From positions 1 through 64,000 of the forward strand of contig JAFVXY010000021.1 in the NCBI GenBank assembly GCA_017500845.1: a DNA stretch of 64,000 nt. Reading direction: 5' to 3'. The position numbers and the translations under genes are program-made. Below, one piece after another: positions 11,554 through 21,364 of the stretch; the stretch's first letter is position 1; every line of letters begins with the position of its first letter. This DNA comes from Clostridia bacterium. Its GTDB lineage: Bacteria > Bacillota > Clostridia > Christensenellales > Pumilibacteraceae. The notes beneath the pieces were generated by a model. That model was given only the letters and a program-made list of their open reading frames with translations. It was not told where the DNA came from and searched no databases.

Positions 11554-12147
11554 CTACGCCCTTTTATCATATATGGCGTCAATAAGTCCATAGCTTAACG
11601 CTTCTTCCGCACTCATATAATAATCTCTATCCACGTCGCGGGTAACCTTTTCAATCGGCTGACCGCTATTGTCAGAAAGAATTTTTATCATCTTTTCTTT
11701 GGTGCGCATAATATGCTTGGCAACGATTTCGATATCGCTTGCCTGTCCTTGCGCGCCACCCAAAGGCTGGTGAATCATCACCTCGCTGTTGCGAAGAGCG
11801 TAGCGTTTACCCTTAGCACCGGACGAAAGCAGGAATGCACCCATAGATGCCGCCATGCCTACGCACACGGTGCTGACGTCACATTTGATATAGTTCATAG
11901 TGTCGTAAATACCCATACCTGCAGTTACGCTTCCGCCAGGACTATTGATATAAAGGCAAATATCCTTATCTGCATCCTTGCTTTCGAGGTAAATAAGCTG
12001 AGCAATTATTATGTTCGCAACAGCATCGTTGATTTCACCCGACAAAAAGACAATTCTGTCTTCGAGCAATCTCGAATAAATGTCGTACGACCTCTCACCT
12101 CTGTCAAGCTGTTCTACAACCATGGGTACTAACTGATTTTTTATCAT
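11554..12147 (-). CDS. clpP: ATP-dependent Clp protease proteolytic subunit ClpP
   Basis: Serine protease forming the degradation barrel for ClpX. The 197-aa protein has the triad Ser101 ([11 protein letters not shown]), His126 (MIHQPLGG) and Asp175 (VDRDYYMSA). The mature N-terminus LVPMVVEQ follows a five-residue propeptide-like stretch. AGGAG precedes the ATG. It lies between tig and clpX in the classic order. Confidence 0.98.
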   Translation of the reverse strand: MIKNQLVPMVVEQLDRGERSYDIYSRLLEDRIVFLSGEINDAVANIIIAQLIYLESKDADKDICLYINSPGGSVTAGMGIYDTMNYIKCDVSTVCVGMAASMGAFLLSSGAKGKRYALRNSEVMIHQPLGGAQGQASDIEIVAKHIMRTKEKMIKILSDNSGQPIEKVTRDVDRDYYMSAEEALSYGLIDAIYDKRA

Positions 12148-12167
12148 TACAATCTCCTACAATTCGA

Positions 12168-13562
12168 CTATTCACTTTCCTTCTTAGTCGATTTTTTTGC
12201 CTTAGATGCAGGCTTCTTTGCCGGCTCGGCAGCTTCCTCGGTCTTTTCCTCGGTTGCCTTAGTAGCCTTTGCCTTCTTTTCGAAGGTGTTGTTCTTTTTA
12301 AGGAACGCAATTGCCTTAGTCATAAGCATATCGTTCTTGATATATTCGCCTTGACCGGCGTTCTTAAGCTGTTCTACGGTCATCTTGCCGCCTTCAGCAA
12401 ACTCAGCGAGCTTTTCGTCAACTTCCTTATCGCCAACCTCGATATTGCCTGCCTCGGTAAGCTCCTTGATAAGAGCCTCTACAACGAGTCTGGTTCTTAC
12501 GGTAGTAGCGGCGTCAGCACGACGCTCTTCCTTGAAATCCTTTTCGCTGGAACCGATATACTTGAAGTAATCCTCGATTTTAAGTCCGCTTGCCGAAAGT
12601 CTGTAAGAAAGGTCCTGAAGCTCGTAGTTAAGCTGAGTTTCTACCATGCAATCAGGAACGGTTACTTCAGCGTTTTCAACAACTGCAGCGATAACAGCGT
12701 TTTCTTCTGCCATATCCGCACGACGCTTTGCGTCTGCCTTAAGCTTCTTTTCTACGTCCTTTTTGTAATCCGCAAAGGTCTCGTACGGTCCCATTTCCTG
12801 AGCAAAGTCATCGTTGTCCTCGGGCATTTCCTCTACAACACCCGAATGAACGGTTACAGTAAAGATTGCATCCTTGCCGGCAAGATCCTTAGCGTGATAT
12901 TCCTCGGGGAACTTAACCGAGATATCCTTGGTCTCGCCCATATTCATACCGATAAGCTGCTCCTCGAAGCCGGGGATAAACATCTTGCTGCCGATAGTAA
13001 GCTCCTGCTTTTCTGCCGTGCCGCCGTCAAACTTAACACCGTCAACCTTGCCGCTGTAATCAATGGTAAGCTTGTCGCCGTTTTGAACAGCTCTATCCTT
13101 GATTTCTACCTTGCGAACGTGCGCCTTCTTGTCACGCTCGATGGCAGCCTTAACGTCAGCCTGCTTAACAGTATACTCAACTTTTTCCAAATTCATACCT
13201 GTGTATGCGCCAAGCTTAACTTCGGGCTTTACGGTAACCTCTAAGGTGAAGATAATTTCGTCTGCCTCGAACTTAGCGATATCAACCTGCGGCTCGTCCA
13301 CGGGATAAACGTCTGCATTTTCGTCAAGAGCCTTGGTGTAACCCTTTTTGATGCAATTATTGATTGCGTCGTCAAAGAACACGCCCTGACCGTAGTAACG
13401 CTCAATGGTCTTGCGGGGTGCATGACCCTTGCGGAAGCCGGGGATACTAAATCTGTTCTTGGATTTGAGGTAAACGTTGTTGATTTCCGCTTCCCATTCT
13501 TCGGGAAGAATCGTGAAGGTAAATTTAACCTTGCCGTCAAGCTTTTCTAACTGGTAATTCAT
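12168..13562 (-). CDS. tig: Trigger factor
   Basis: Ribosome-bound chaperone with peptidyl-prolyl isomerase activity. The 464-aa protein shows the ribosome-binding signature IPGFRKGHAPRK near residues 38-49. An FKBP-like domain lies at about 155-245 and a helical C-terminal chaperone domain follows. The last 35 residues are a Lys/Glu/Ala-rich tail (KKPASKAKKSTKKESE), longer than usual but common in clostridia. AAGGAG precedes the ATG. First gene of tig-clpP-clpX. Confidence 0.97.
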   Translation of the reverse strand: MNYQLEKLDGKVKFTFTILPEEWEAEINNVYLKSKNRFSIPGFRKGHAPRKTIERYYGQGVFFDDAINNCIKKGYTKALDENADVYPVDEPQVDIAKFEADEIIFTLEVTVKPEVKLGAYTGMNLEKVEYTVKQADVKAAIERDKKAHVRKVEIKDRAVQNGDKLTIDYSGKVDGVKFDGGTAEKQELTIGSKMFIPGFEEQLIGMNMGETKDISVKFPEEYHAKDLAGKDAIFTVTVHSGVVEEMPEDNDDFAQEMGPYETFADYKKDVEKKLKADAKRRADMAEENAVIAAVVENAEVTVPDCMVETQLNYELQDLSYRLSASGLKIEDYFKYIGSSEKDFKEERRADAATTVRTRLVVEALIKELTEAGNIEVGDKEVDEKLAEFAEGGKMTVEQLKNAGQGEYIKNDMLMTKAIAFLKKNNTFEKKAKATKATEEKTEEAAEPAKKPASKAKKSTKKESE

Positions 13563-13610
13563 AATGCTCCTTTGATAAAAAAAGTTTATTCTTTATATTG
13601 TGCATAGAAT

Positions 13611-13641
13611 ATATTAACACAAACAAAAACCTTTGTCAAAT
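13611..13641 (-). promoter_or_regulatory. Promoter of tig-clpP-clpX
   Basis: On the minus strand TTGACA (13641-13636) is followed 18-19 nt later by TTAATA/TAATAT (13617-13611). The spacing is slightly long. It lies back to back with the rqcH promoter. Confidence 0.6.
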
Positions 13642-13647
13642 TTTATT

Positions 13648-13676
13648 GACTTAAATATCGTTTTGGAATATAATAA
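13648..13676 (+). promoter_or_regulatory. Promoter of rqcH
   Basis: On the plus strand TTGACT (13648-13653), a 17-nt spacer and TATAAT (13671-13676) lie 33 nt before the rqcH ATG. It is divergent from the tig promoter, and the two -35 boxes are only 6 nt apart, so shared regulation is possible. Confidence 0.82.
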
Positions 13677-13709
13677 ATTATAGAAATTACCAAAAAAAAG
13701 CGAGAAATT

Positions 13710-15404
13710 ATGCCAAAGGACGCACTAAACTATTCATTCATAGCCGCCGAGCTTAACGAAAAATTAAGCGGCGCACGCATAGAAAAAATCTATATGCCAC
13801 TCCCTGCCGAAATTCTGCTTAAATGCCATAAGGGTAAGGAGAATTTTATGCTGCTTATTTCGGCGGCAAGCTCGTCCCCGCGCATACATCTTACGAAAAC
13901 CCAAAAAGAAAATCCCCTTACCGCTCCTTCGTTTTTGATGCATTTACGCAAACACATTGGCGGCGGAACCATACTTGGCGTATCTGCTATTCCTTACGAG
14001 CGAGTTATTACCATCGACCTGCTTTCTAAAAGCGAGTTCGCCGAAACCAATCGCAAAATTATCGTTGAAATTACCGGTACGTATTCTAACATTATTCTCG
14101 TTGACGAAAACGAAATTATTTCGGAAGCAATAAGACATATAACCCCCGACGTAAGCCCTAAACGACTCGTTTTACCGGGACTGAAATACTCACCTATTCC
14201 GCCACAGGACAAGCTTGTGCCAAGCGACAGAAAAATTATAGATCTACTTAGCGACTTTGACGGCGACAGTCCGGATAAATATATACTGTCTATTATGTAC
14301 GGAATGTCACCTGCAAGCATTACTGAGTGCGTAACCCGTGCCCTTGGCAGCGTACGTAAAATAAACGGACGACAAGAAGCGGAGGCAGTTTTTGGCGAAC
14401 TAAACGCAATTTATAAAGACTATTCGCCATGTCTTATAAAGCACGGCGGCAAATATCTTGACTACTACACATCTCCTTACCTTTCGGTCGTTGGCGAGGT
14501 GGAACACCATGAGTCGCTTAGCAAATGCATGGACGCGTTTTATTCCGACAAAACAGACGTCAGTGAAATCGGCAGTCAAATTAAAAGATTGCTTTCTATC
14601 CTTAAAAATGCCGAAAAGCGCACGAGAAAAAAGCTTGAGGAATTTGCAATAAGAAAGTCAGAATGCATGGATTATGAGGCCGACCGCATAAAGGGCGAGC
14701 TTATTACCGCAAATATATACAAAATACGCAAGGGCGAGCAAGCCGTTTTGGTATACAACTACTACACAAACGAGGATATTCAAATATCCTTAGACAAAAA
14801 TAAAACGCCTGCCGAAAACGCTCAAGCTTATTACAAAAAATACACCAAAAAGAAAAACACCCTGTCTGCTCTTGATAAGCAAATCGAGGACGCCTCTAAC
14901 CTGCTTTTGCGATACCAAAACGCTTTTAATTCGTTCGAGCTTTGCACCACAAAAGCCGAGCTTGAAGACATAGAAGCCGAGCTTTATCAGCTTAAGCTAT
15001 TACAAAACAAGGAAATCAAAAACCGTAAAAAGGTGCAATCGGTGTATCTGTCTATCACCATTGACGGCTACAAAATAGAAATCGGAAAAAACAATATCCA
15101 AAATGAACGCCTATACAAAAGTGCCGGTGGAAAGGATATTTGGCTACACGTTCTTGATGCACACGGCTCGCACGTTATTATTCGTTGTCCCGACAAAGAA
15201 GCTACTCAAGAGGTTATACTTTGTGCCGCACAGCTTGCCGCCTACTACTCAAAAAGTAAAATGGCAGACAAGGTTGCCGTGGACTACACTTACGCAAAGC
15301 ATGTAAAACCCATCAGCGGAGGCGGCCCGGGCAAAGTCAACTACACCAACCAAAAAACCTTATACGTCACCCCAAAAAGTTTAATCGACTTTACAAATAA
15401 ATAA
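13710..15404 (+). CDS. rqcH: NFACT-family ribosome quality control protein RqcH
   Basis: RqcH binds 60S-like 50S subunits blocked by peptidyl-tRNA and adds C-terminal alanine tails that mark the nascent chain for ClpXP. The 564-aa protein has an NFACT-N domain (residues 1-200), a charged helical coiled coil (about 270-430) and an NFACT-R domain at the C-terminus with GKDIWLHVLDAHGSHVIIR. Older annotations call it fibronectin-binding protein FbpA. The motif known as Asp97-Arg98 in B. subtilis RqcH reads Glu97-Arg98 here (YERVITIDL). It is the only plus-strand protein gene and faces tig-clpP-clpX. Confidence 0.93.
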   Translation: MPKDALNYSFIAAELNEKLSGARIEKIYMPLPAEILLKCHKGKENFMLLISAASSSPRIHLTKTQKENPLTAPSFLMHLRKHIGGGTILGVSAIPYERVITIDLLSKSEFAETNRKIIVEITGTYSNIILVDENEIISEAIRHITPDVSPKRLVLPGLKYSPIPPQDKLVPSDRKIIDLLSDFDGDSPDKYILSIMYGMSPASITECVTRALGSVRKINGRQEAEAVFGELNAIYKDYSPCLIKHGGKYLDYYTSPYLSVVGEVEHHESLSKCMDAFYSDKTDVSEIGSQIKRLLSILKNAEKRTRKKLEEFAIRKSECMDYEADRIKGELITANIYKIRKGEQAVLVYNYYTNEDIQISLDKNKTPAENAQAYYKKYTKKKNTLSALDKQIEDASNLLLRYQNAFNSFELCTTKAELEDIEAELYQLKLLQNKEIKNRKKVQSVYLSITIDGYKIEIGKNNIQNERLYKSAGGKDIWLHVLDAHGSHVIIRCPDKEATQEVILCAAQLAAYYSKSKMADKVAVDYTYAKHVKPISGGGPGKVNYTNQKTLYVTPKSLIDFTNK

Positions 15405-15409
15405 CAAAA

Positions 15410-15444
15410 AATAACGCTGTTACCTTTTTAGTAACAGCGTTATT
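15410..15444. terminator. Bidirectional terminator between rqcH and ftsY
   Basis: AATAACGCTGTTAC and GTAACAGCGTTATT form a perfect 14-bp stem around a 7-nt loop. T-rich sequence follows on both strands, so it can stop rqcH on the plus strand and the ftsY operon on the minus strand. Confidence 0.88.
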
Positions 15445-15460
15445 TTATGAACTGAATGAT

Positions 15461-16360
15461 TTATTCAAACAATGCGTTTATAAAGTCGGCAGAATCAAAA
15501 TCCTCGAGGTCATCTATGCCCTCGCCCACACCGACATATACCACGGGAACAGCAAGCTGACCTGCAATAGACAGCACCACGCCGCCCTTTGCCGTACCGT
15601 CAAGCTTTGTAAGAATAATTCCGTCAATGTCGATAATTTCGTCAAAAACGTCTACCTGAGAAACGGCATTTTGACCCGTCGTTGCATCAAGAACGATATA
15701 ATTAAGCTTCATTGCGTCAGGATATTCTCGATCCAGCACACGATTAATTTTGTTAAGCTCGTTCATAAGGTTCTTTTTGTTATGCAATCTGCCGGCAGTA
15801 TCTACAAGCAAAACGTCAGTGTTCTTGCTTTTTGCGCTGGCAACAGCATCAAACACGACAGCCGCAGGGTCTGCACCCTCGGCGTGCTTGATTATACGCA
15901 CGCCGGCACGCTCCGCCCAAACGGTAAGCTGATCTGCCGCCGCCGCTCTGAAGGTATCTGCCGCAGCAAGCGTTACGGATTTTCCCATTTTGCGGAACTT
16001 TTTTGCAAGCTTTCCTATTGCCGTGGTCTTACCCACACCGTTTACGCCTGCAACCATAATAACAAGCGGATACTCGTATTCGGGCTTTTCACTCTCATCC
16101 AAGAGGTCACACATAATAGTCTTAAGCTCGTCACGAACAACCTCGCGCGAGCGAATAAGCTTTTCGTCAACAACCTCGCGCAAACGCTCCAATATTTCCT
16201 CGGTCGTTTCTATACCTACATCTGCCGAAACCAAAATTTCCTCAAGCTCGTCATAGAATGCATCGTTAAGCGCGCCGCCTGTAAACAGCTTGTTAAGCGC
16301 ATAAGAAATTTTTTCGTGTGTTCTCTTTAAGCCTTCCTTGATTTTGCTGAAAAGTCCCAT
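15461..16360 (-). CDS. ftsY: Signal recognition particle receptor FtsY
   Basis: GTPase that docks SRP-ribosome complexes at the membrane. The 299-aa protein is a plain NG domain with only a short N-terminal extension. It has G1 GVNGVGKTT at 105-113, DTFRAAA, DTAGRLHNK and TKLDGTAKGG. It follows smc after 2 nt, in the standard rnc-smc-ftsY order. Confidence 0.97.
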   Translation of the reverse strand: MGLFSKIKEGLKRTHEKISYALNKLFTGGALNDAFYDELEEILVSADVGIETTEEILERLREVVDEKLIRSREVVRDELKTIMCDLLDESEKPEYEYPLVIMVAGVNGVGKTTAIGKLAKKFRKMGKSVTLAAADTFRAAAADQLTVWAERAGVRIIKHAEGADPAAVVFDAVASAKSKNTDVLLVDTAGRLHNKKNLMNELNKINRVLDREYPDAMKLNYIVLDATTGQNAVSQVDVFDEIIDIDGIILTKLDGTAKGGVVLSIAGQLAVPVVYVGVGEGIDDLEDFDSADFINALFE

Positions 16361-16362
16361 AG

Positions 16363-19300
16363 TTATGCTCCTTGGCTTTCTGCCTTAGCCGCCTGCTTAA
16401 CTGCGTCGCTAAGCTTAACGGATACAATCTTACTTACGCCACGCTCCTCCATCGTTACGCCGTAAAGGTTATCGGACAGCTCCATCGTGGGCTTACGGTG
16501 AGTAATAACGATGAATTGCGTTTCCTCCGAAAATCTACGCAAATACTGAGCAAATCTCGATGCGTTTGCGTCGTCAAGCGCGGCCTCGATTTCGTCGAGC
16601 ACGCAAAACGGCATGGGTTTAAGGCGAAGTATTGCAAACAATATTGCAATAGCCGTAAGCGCACGCTCGCCACCCGAAAGAAGTGAAATGCTTTGCAGCT
16701 TCTTTTGCGGCGGTTGAGCAACGATTTCTACACCTGCCGCAAGCGGGTCTTCACTTTCGAGAAGAATGAGGTCTGCATTACCGCCATCAAACAACTCTTT
16801 GAAAATCTTAATAAAGTTTACTCTTATTTGCTCAAACTGTGTAGAGAATATTTTTATCATATCCGCAGACAAATCAGCTATAATCTTCACAAGATCTGCC
16901 TCAGCTTTTTCAAGGTCAAGTCGCTGTTCGTCAAGAGTCTTATACTCTTGAGCCACAACCTGACATTGTTCTATAGCGTCAAGGTTGATATTACCAAGAG
17001 CGGCAATTTGACGTTTTAGCTTGTTGATGGCAGCTTGTCCCTCAGCAACGTTGTATTCTGCCGCTTTGTAAGCAAGACAGCCGTCGTAGTCAAGCTCGTA
17101 CTGCTCTCTGATGTTGTTCTCCATCATCTCGATATCCGAGTCAACCTTTTGAAGCTGATATTCCTCAGACAGCTTACGCTCGGTAAGCGTTTGCAAAAGA
17201 TTGCTGTAATTTGTACGCTTAGCATCAATCGAGTCAATTTCGCTGGCAATATTCTTTTTGTAATCATCAAGCTCGGCAAGCTTGTCACGAATTGCCTTAA
17301 CCTTTTCGGTATCTGTTTCTCCGGTTGTTACGGTAAGCTGACTAAGCCGAACGTCAATATTTTCCTTTTCGATTTCGTTTGCTTCAATCTGAACGGAATT
17401 TGCTTCGATTTTTTCAAGCTGATTACGAATATCCATTCTTGCTCTTTCGATATCACCGTTTGCCGAATCGAGTGCCGAACGATGACTGTTGATTTTTATA
17501 AGAAGCTCGGTAACCTCTTCACGCATTTTATCACGACTAACGCGAAGCTCGTCCATGTATTTTTGTTTGCTTTCGTTAAGCTCGCTTGCCTCGGCACGCT
17601 TGGTCTTAATCAGTTCCTCAAGCTCACCTACGCTGTTGATAGAATTGGTTATTTCCTCAATGCGCGCAGTATCACGGCTAAATTGATATTCAACAGCAAT
17701 TAAATTCTTTTGAGCCTGCTCGTATTCTGCATTCATAGCCAAAAGAACCTCTGCTCGGCTTGCCTCGTCGATTTCCCAAGAATGAATTTGCTCGCGAAGC
17801 TTCTTTATCTCGGCGTCAATTTCGCTCTGCTCCGATGCAAGCACCGAACGCTCATCATCAATCGCTTTAAGTCGTTTTTCGATATCTACGACTTCAACGC
17901 TAAGCTGCTTGTATTCTCTTTCGTGCGTAAATATATTAGAAATATTTCGATCACCTAGCTTGCTACCGCCCGTAATCGAGCCGTGAGGGTTGAGAATATC
18001 TCCATCAAGCGTAACGATTTTGAATGCGGAGTTACTTGCCTTACGAAGTCTTACAGCGACATCCATATTTTCTACAATAACCGTTGAACCAAGCAAGTTT
18101 TCCATAACACCTGCATATTTACGGTCGTATGCAATAACGTCACTTGCCCTACCGTAACAGCCCTCGCCATACAAAAGCGTAAGATATCTGGGATCGATAT
18201 CGCGCGGAGAAACCGATTCCATCGGCAAGAACGTGATACGTCCGTGTCTGGTTCGTTTAAGATGATCGATAAGGTACTCGGCATCTCTGTCGGAGCGAAC
18301 AACGATGTTCTGCACCGCGCCACCAAGAGCCATCTCGATTGCCGCCTCAAATTTGGGCTGAACGGTTATAAGCTCTGCCACTACGCCCTCGATACGTGAA
18401 GCAACGCCGCTATCCTTTTTGGCATCCAAAAGCAAATTCTTTACGCTGTTGTTATAAGAATCGTACGACTCCTTAATGTCGCGCAAGATTTTGAACTGAC
18501 CTTTTTTTGTATGATACTCGTTGCTAAGCTTGTCTATTTCGGTTGCAAGCGTATGAATACTGTACAAAAGCTCGTTGTTTTTGTTGTACAGCTCGTTAAG
18601 TCTTTCGGACGAGCTGCTCTTTTTTGCTTTTAGCTCGGTTACAATTTGAGTGTGCTCTTCGATTTTGGGTTCAAGCTCGTCCACCTTGCTCTTATAACCC
18701 TCTAATCTCTCCTTGAATTCAACAACCTTGCCACTCAAAGCCTCACGCTCGGCAAGATATGCAGACATGTTTGCCTTGATGTCGGCAAGACGCTCCATTG
18801 CCTCAAGCTCCTCACGGCGTGCCGAATCTACTGCCTCTACGCTTGCGGTAAGCTCGTCGCTGATGGCGAGATATTCCTCGTTCTTTTTATCGTATTCCTT
18901 TGTGAACTGCGCAAGCTCGCCGCTAAGAGCCTCTGCCTGAGCCAAACGAGCTTCTACAACCTTATCGTTTTCTTCCTTTTGAGCAATAAGCCTTACGTTT
19001 TCTTCCTTTAACGCCGAGGTATTTTCCTCGAGGAAGGTAAGCTGTTGCTTAAGAAGCTTTATATCTGCCGCCTGATTTGCAATGCCGACCGACAGCTTTA
19101 CAAGCTGCTCGCGAAGCTGTTCGATATCTTTATCGATATATTCGCGGCTTTCAAGAATTTTACGGTAATCGGAAAGTAATTCGTCAAATTCCTTTTGGCG
19201 AAGCTCAATTTCCTCGCAAACGCCTTTAAGACGATTGTTGATTGCTTCCTTTGCCTGATTAGCCGTATCAAACTGATAAATATACGTATTTATTTCATTA

Positions 19301-19974
19301 TAGCGCAGCTGGTCACGAAGATTAAGGTACTTATGCGCCGTTTCCGCCTGCTTAGTAAGCGGCTCGAGCTGACGAGCCTTTTCCTGTAATATGTCGGATA
19401 CTCTACTCATATTGTCACGAGTACGAATAAGCTTACGCTCGGACTCGATTTTGCGTGCCTTAAACTTAGAAATTCCGGCGGCTTCCTCGAAGATTGCTCT
19501 GCGATCCTCGGGCTTTGCTGACAAAAGCTCGTCAATTCGTCCCTGACCGATAATGCTATAGCCCTCTCTGCCCATTCCGCCGTCACGCAAAAGCTCGGTT
19601 ATGTCCTTGAGTCTACATGGCGTGCCGTTGATAAGGTATTGACTCTCACCCGAGCGATATAGCTTACGAGATATTACTACCTCGGAAAATTCGAGGGACG
19701 GAAAGAGTTTATCGGTGTTATCAAAGTAAAGCAAAACCTCGCAAAACGACATTGATTTGCGCTTTTCGGTTCCTTTGAATATTACGTCCTGCATGTTTGT
19801 ACCACGCAACAGCTTTGCCGATTGCTCGCCAAGAACCCATCTTATAGAATCTGCAACGTTGCTTTTGCCGCAACCGTTGGGTCCTACAATAGCTGTGATA
19901 CCTTCGCCGAACTCTACCGACAGCTTGTCTGCAAAGGACTTGAATCCGTAAACTTCGATTTTTTTAAACTTCAA
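16363..19974 (-). CDS. smc: Chromosome segregation ATPase SMC
   Basis: Condensin ATPase that organises the chromosome. The 1203-aa protein has Walker A GPNGCGKS at 31-38 and a long coiled coil. The hinge lies near 510-650 (with GRITFLPMESVSPRDID), followed by a second coiled coil. The C-terminal head has the signature LLSGGERALTAIAILFAI and Walker B PFCVLDEIEAALDD. It starts at TTG with AGAGGTT upstream. Full length. An SDR gene separates it from rnc. Confidence 0.98.
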   Translation of the reverse strand: MKFKKIEVYGFKSFADKLSVEFGEGITAIVGPNGCGKSNVADSIRWVLGEQSAKLLRGTNMQDVIFKGTEKRKSMSFCEVLLYFDNTDKLFPSLEFSEVVISRKLYRSGESQYLINGTPCRLKDITELLRDGGMGREGYSIIGQGRIDELLSAKPEDRRAIFEEAAGISKFKARKIESERKLIRTRDNMSRVSDILQEKARQLEPLTKQAETAHKYLNLRDQLRYNEINTYIYQFDTANQAKEAINNRLKGVCEEIELRQKEFDELLSDYRKILESREYIDKDIEQLREQLVKLSVGIANQAADIKLLKQQLTFLEENTSALKEENVRLIAQKEENDKVVEARLAQAEALSGELAQFTKEYDKKNEEYLAISDELTASVEAVDSARREELEAMERLADIKANMSAYLAEREALSGKVVEFKERLEGYKSKVDELEPKIEEHTQIVTELKAKKSSSSERLNELYNKNNELLYSIHTLATEIDKLSNEYHTKKGQFKILRDIKESYDSYNNSVKNLLLDAKKDSGVASRIEGVVAELITVQPKFEAAIEMALGGAVQNIVVRSDRDAEYLIDHLKRTRHGRITFLPMESVSPRDIDPRYLTLLYGEGCYGRASDVIAYDRKYAGVMENLLGSTVIVENMDVAVRLRKASNSAFKIVTLDGDILNPHGSITGGSKLGDRNISNIFTHEREYKQLSVEVVDIEKRLKAIDDERSVLASEQSEIDAEIKKLREQIHSWEIDEASRAEVLLAMNAEYEQAQKNLIAVEYQFSRDTARIEEITNSINSVGELEELIKTKRAEASELNESKQKYMDELRVSRDKMREEVTELLIKINSHRSALDSANGDIERARMDIRNQLEKIEANSVQIEANEIEKENIDVRLSQLTVTTGETDTEKVKAIRDKLAELDDYKKNIASEIDSIDAKRTNYSNLLQTLTERKLSEEYQLQKVDSDIEMMENNIREQYELDYDGCLAYKAAEYNVAEGQAAINKLKRQIAALGNINLDAIEQCQVVAQEYKTLDEQRLDLEKAEADLVKIIADLSADMIKIFSTQFEQIRVNFIKIFKELFDGGNADLILLESEDPLAAGVEIVAQPPQKKLQSISLLSGGERALTAIAILFAILRLKPMPFCVLDEIEAALDDANASRFAQYLRRFSEETQFIVITHRKPTMELSDNLYGVTMEERGVSKIVSVKLSDAVKQAAKAESQGA

Positions 19975-20001
19975 ATTTTTAACCTCTATTACAAGTTAAT
20001 T

Positions 20002-20649
20002 TTACCAAACGAATTTGGCTTTTGCGCTTTCGCCATTGTCTATGATTATATCCTTTGCCGTCATAGACTTGTTAACTACCGTAACAAAGTAAGCCCACTC
20101 GGCAATTTCTTCTGCAGTAGCCCATTTTTTAAGCGGCGTTTCTTGCATAACCTCTTCCCAAAGCTTGGGGTCATCGATGATATGCTGGTTGATTGCGGTA
20201 AGAACTCCACCGGGAGAAATGCTATTGCTTGTCGCGCCGTATTTTGCTACACGGAGGGCTACGTTTTTCATATATGTAACCATTCCGCCCTTGCTTGCCG
20301 CGTACTCGGGGAACTCCGATCCTGTTTCGGCACTAGCCGAAGCAATAAACAGTATGCTTTTGATTTCCGGCTTTACGCCGTACTTTTCGGTAATCCTAAT
20401 AGTTCCTTTGAGGTTGACGTCTATATCGCTACCGGAATTTTGCACGCCGGCGTTGTTGATAAGAATCTGAACGTTATCAATTTCGGGCAACTCACTTGCA
20501 AAAACGTCTGCCTTTACGTGCGTATACTTTGCGCCGTAAATAGTCGTTTCTTTTTTATCGATGCCAACTACCTCATGACCGTAGCTCAAAAACTTTTGTG
20601 CTATAGCCTTTCCTATTCCGCTGCTCGTGCCTGTAATTACAACCTTCAT
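20002..20649 (-). CDS. Short-chain dehydrogenase/reductase (SDR), substrate unknown
   Basis: A 215-aa classical SDR. The nucleotide-binding TGTSSGIG lies at residues 7-14 and NNAGVQNSG in the middle. The catalytic Ser lies in FIASASAETG and Tyr-Lys in YAASKGG. It is short and ends soon after the last strand (DIIIDNGESAKAKFVW). The substrate cannot be inferred. It interrupts the otherwise conserved rnc-smc pair and is in the same direction, with AAGGGG before the ATG, so it is probably co-transcribed. Local insertion or transfer is possible but no mobile-element traces are seen. Confidence 0.85.
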   Translation of the reverse strand: MKVVITGTSSGIGKAIAQKFLSYGHEVVGIDKKETTIYGAKYTHVKADVFASELPEIDNVQILINNAGVQNSGSDIDVNLKGTIRITEKYGVKPEIKSILFIASASAETGSEFPEYAASKGGMVTYMKNVALRVAKYGATSNSISPGGVLTAINQHIIDDPKLWEEVMQETPLKKWATAEEIAEWAYFVTVVNKSMTAKDIIIDNGESAKAKFVW

Positions 20650-20710
20650 ACGTATACCCCTTTGCGCTTAAAATACTTTTATCTTACGCTTTCGCTTAGC
20701 TTTGCTTCAA

Positions 20711-21364
20711 TTAAATTACGTTAAATTTTTTGAGCGCGGCTTCCGCGGCATTACGCTCTGCAAGCTTCTTTTTGCGTCCCTTGCCTTCGCCGATAAATTC
20801 GCCGCCTAAATAAATTTTGCAAATAAATCCACCGCCATTATCGTCACTTACTTCAAATTTAATATCCAAGTCGTTATATTTTGCTTGCTTGTATTCAATA
20901 AGGCGCGATTTATAATCTACAATCGTGTTTTTTGCAATATCCCTGCCAAGATGATTATATACAAAACGCTTAGCGCTTTCCATGCCGCCATCAAGATAAA
21001 TCGCTCCCAGCACTGCCTCGAATATATTTGATTTAAATTTTGTAGACCAATTTCTGGGATTTGACACACCTTGGCTCATTCTGAGATGATTCATAAGCCC
21101 CAGCTTTTCTACAGCTGCCGCAAGCGGCTCTCGCGATACGATTGAGGCTCGGCTTGCAGACATCGCACCCTCGTCTTCCTTTGCCGAAAAATATAATAGC
21201 TCGGCAACGATAAAGTTAAGCACGCTGTCACCCAAAAATTCCAGCCTTTCATTATTTTCGCAATAATGCTCGTTGGTGTAAGATGCGTGGGTAAAAGCAA
21301 CCTCAAGCAAATCCTTGTCCCTAAAGGTGTAGCCTACAGTTTGTTCAATTTCAGCTATTTGCAT
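20711..21364 (-). CDS. rnc: Ribonuclease III
   Basis: Cleaves double-stranded RNA in rRNA and mRNA processing. The 217-aa enzyme has the signature NERLEFLGDSVL and the downstream acidic residues in NIFEAVLGAIYLDGG. A C-terminal double-stranded RNA-binding domain ends ERNAAEAALKKF. The ATG at 21364 is chosen over the longer frame because GAGGA lies 8 nt upstream and the start overlaps the plsX end by 14 nt. The usual acpP between plsX and rnc is absent. Confidence 0.96.
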   Translation of the reverse strand: MQIAEIEQTVGYTFRDKDLLEVAFTHASYTNEHYCENNERLEFLGDSVLNFIVAELLYFSAKEDEGAMSASRASIVSREPLAAAVEKLGLMNHLRMSQGVSNPRNWSTKFKSNIFEAVLGAIYLDGGMESAKRFVYNHLGRDIAKNTIVDYKSRLIEYKQAKYNDLDIKFEVSDDNGGGFICKIYLGGEFIGEGKGRKKKLAERNAAEAALKKFNVI

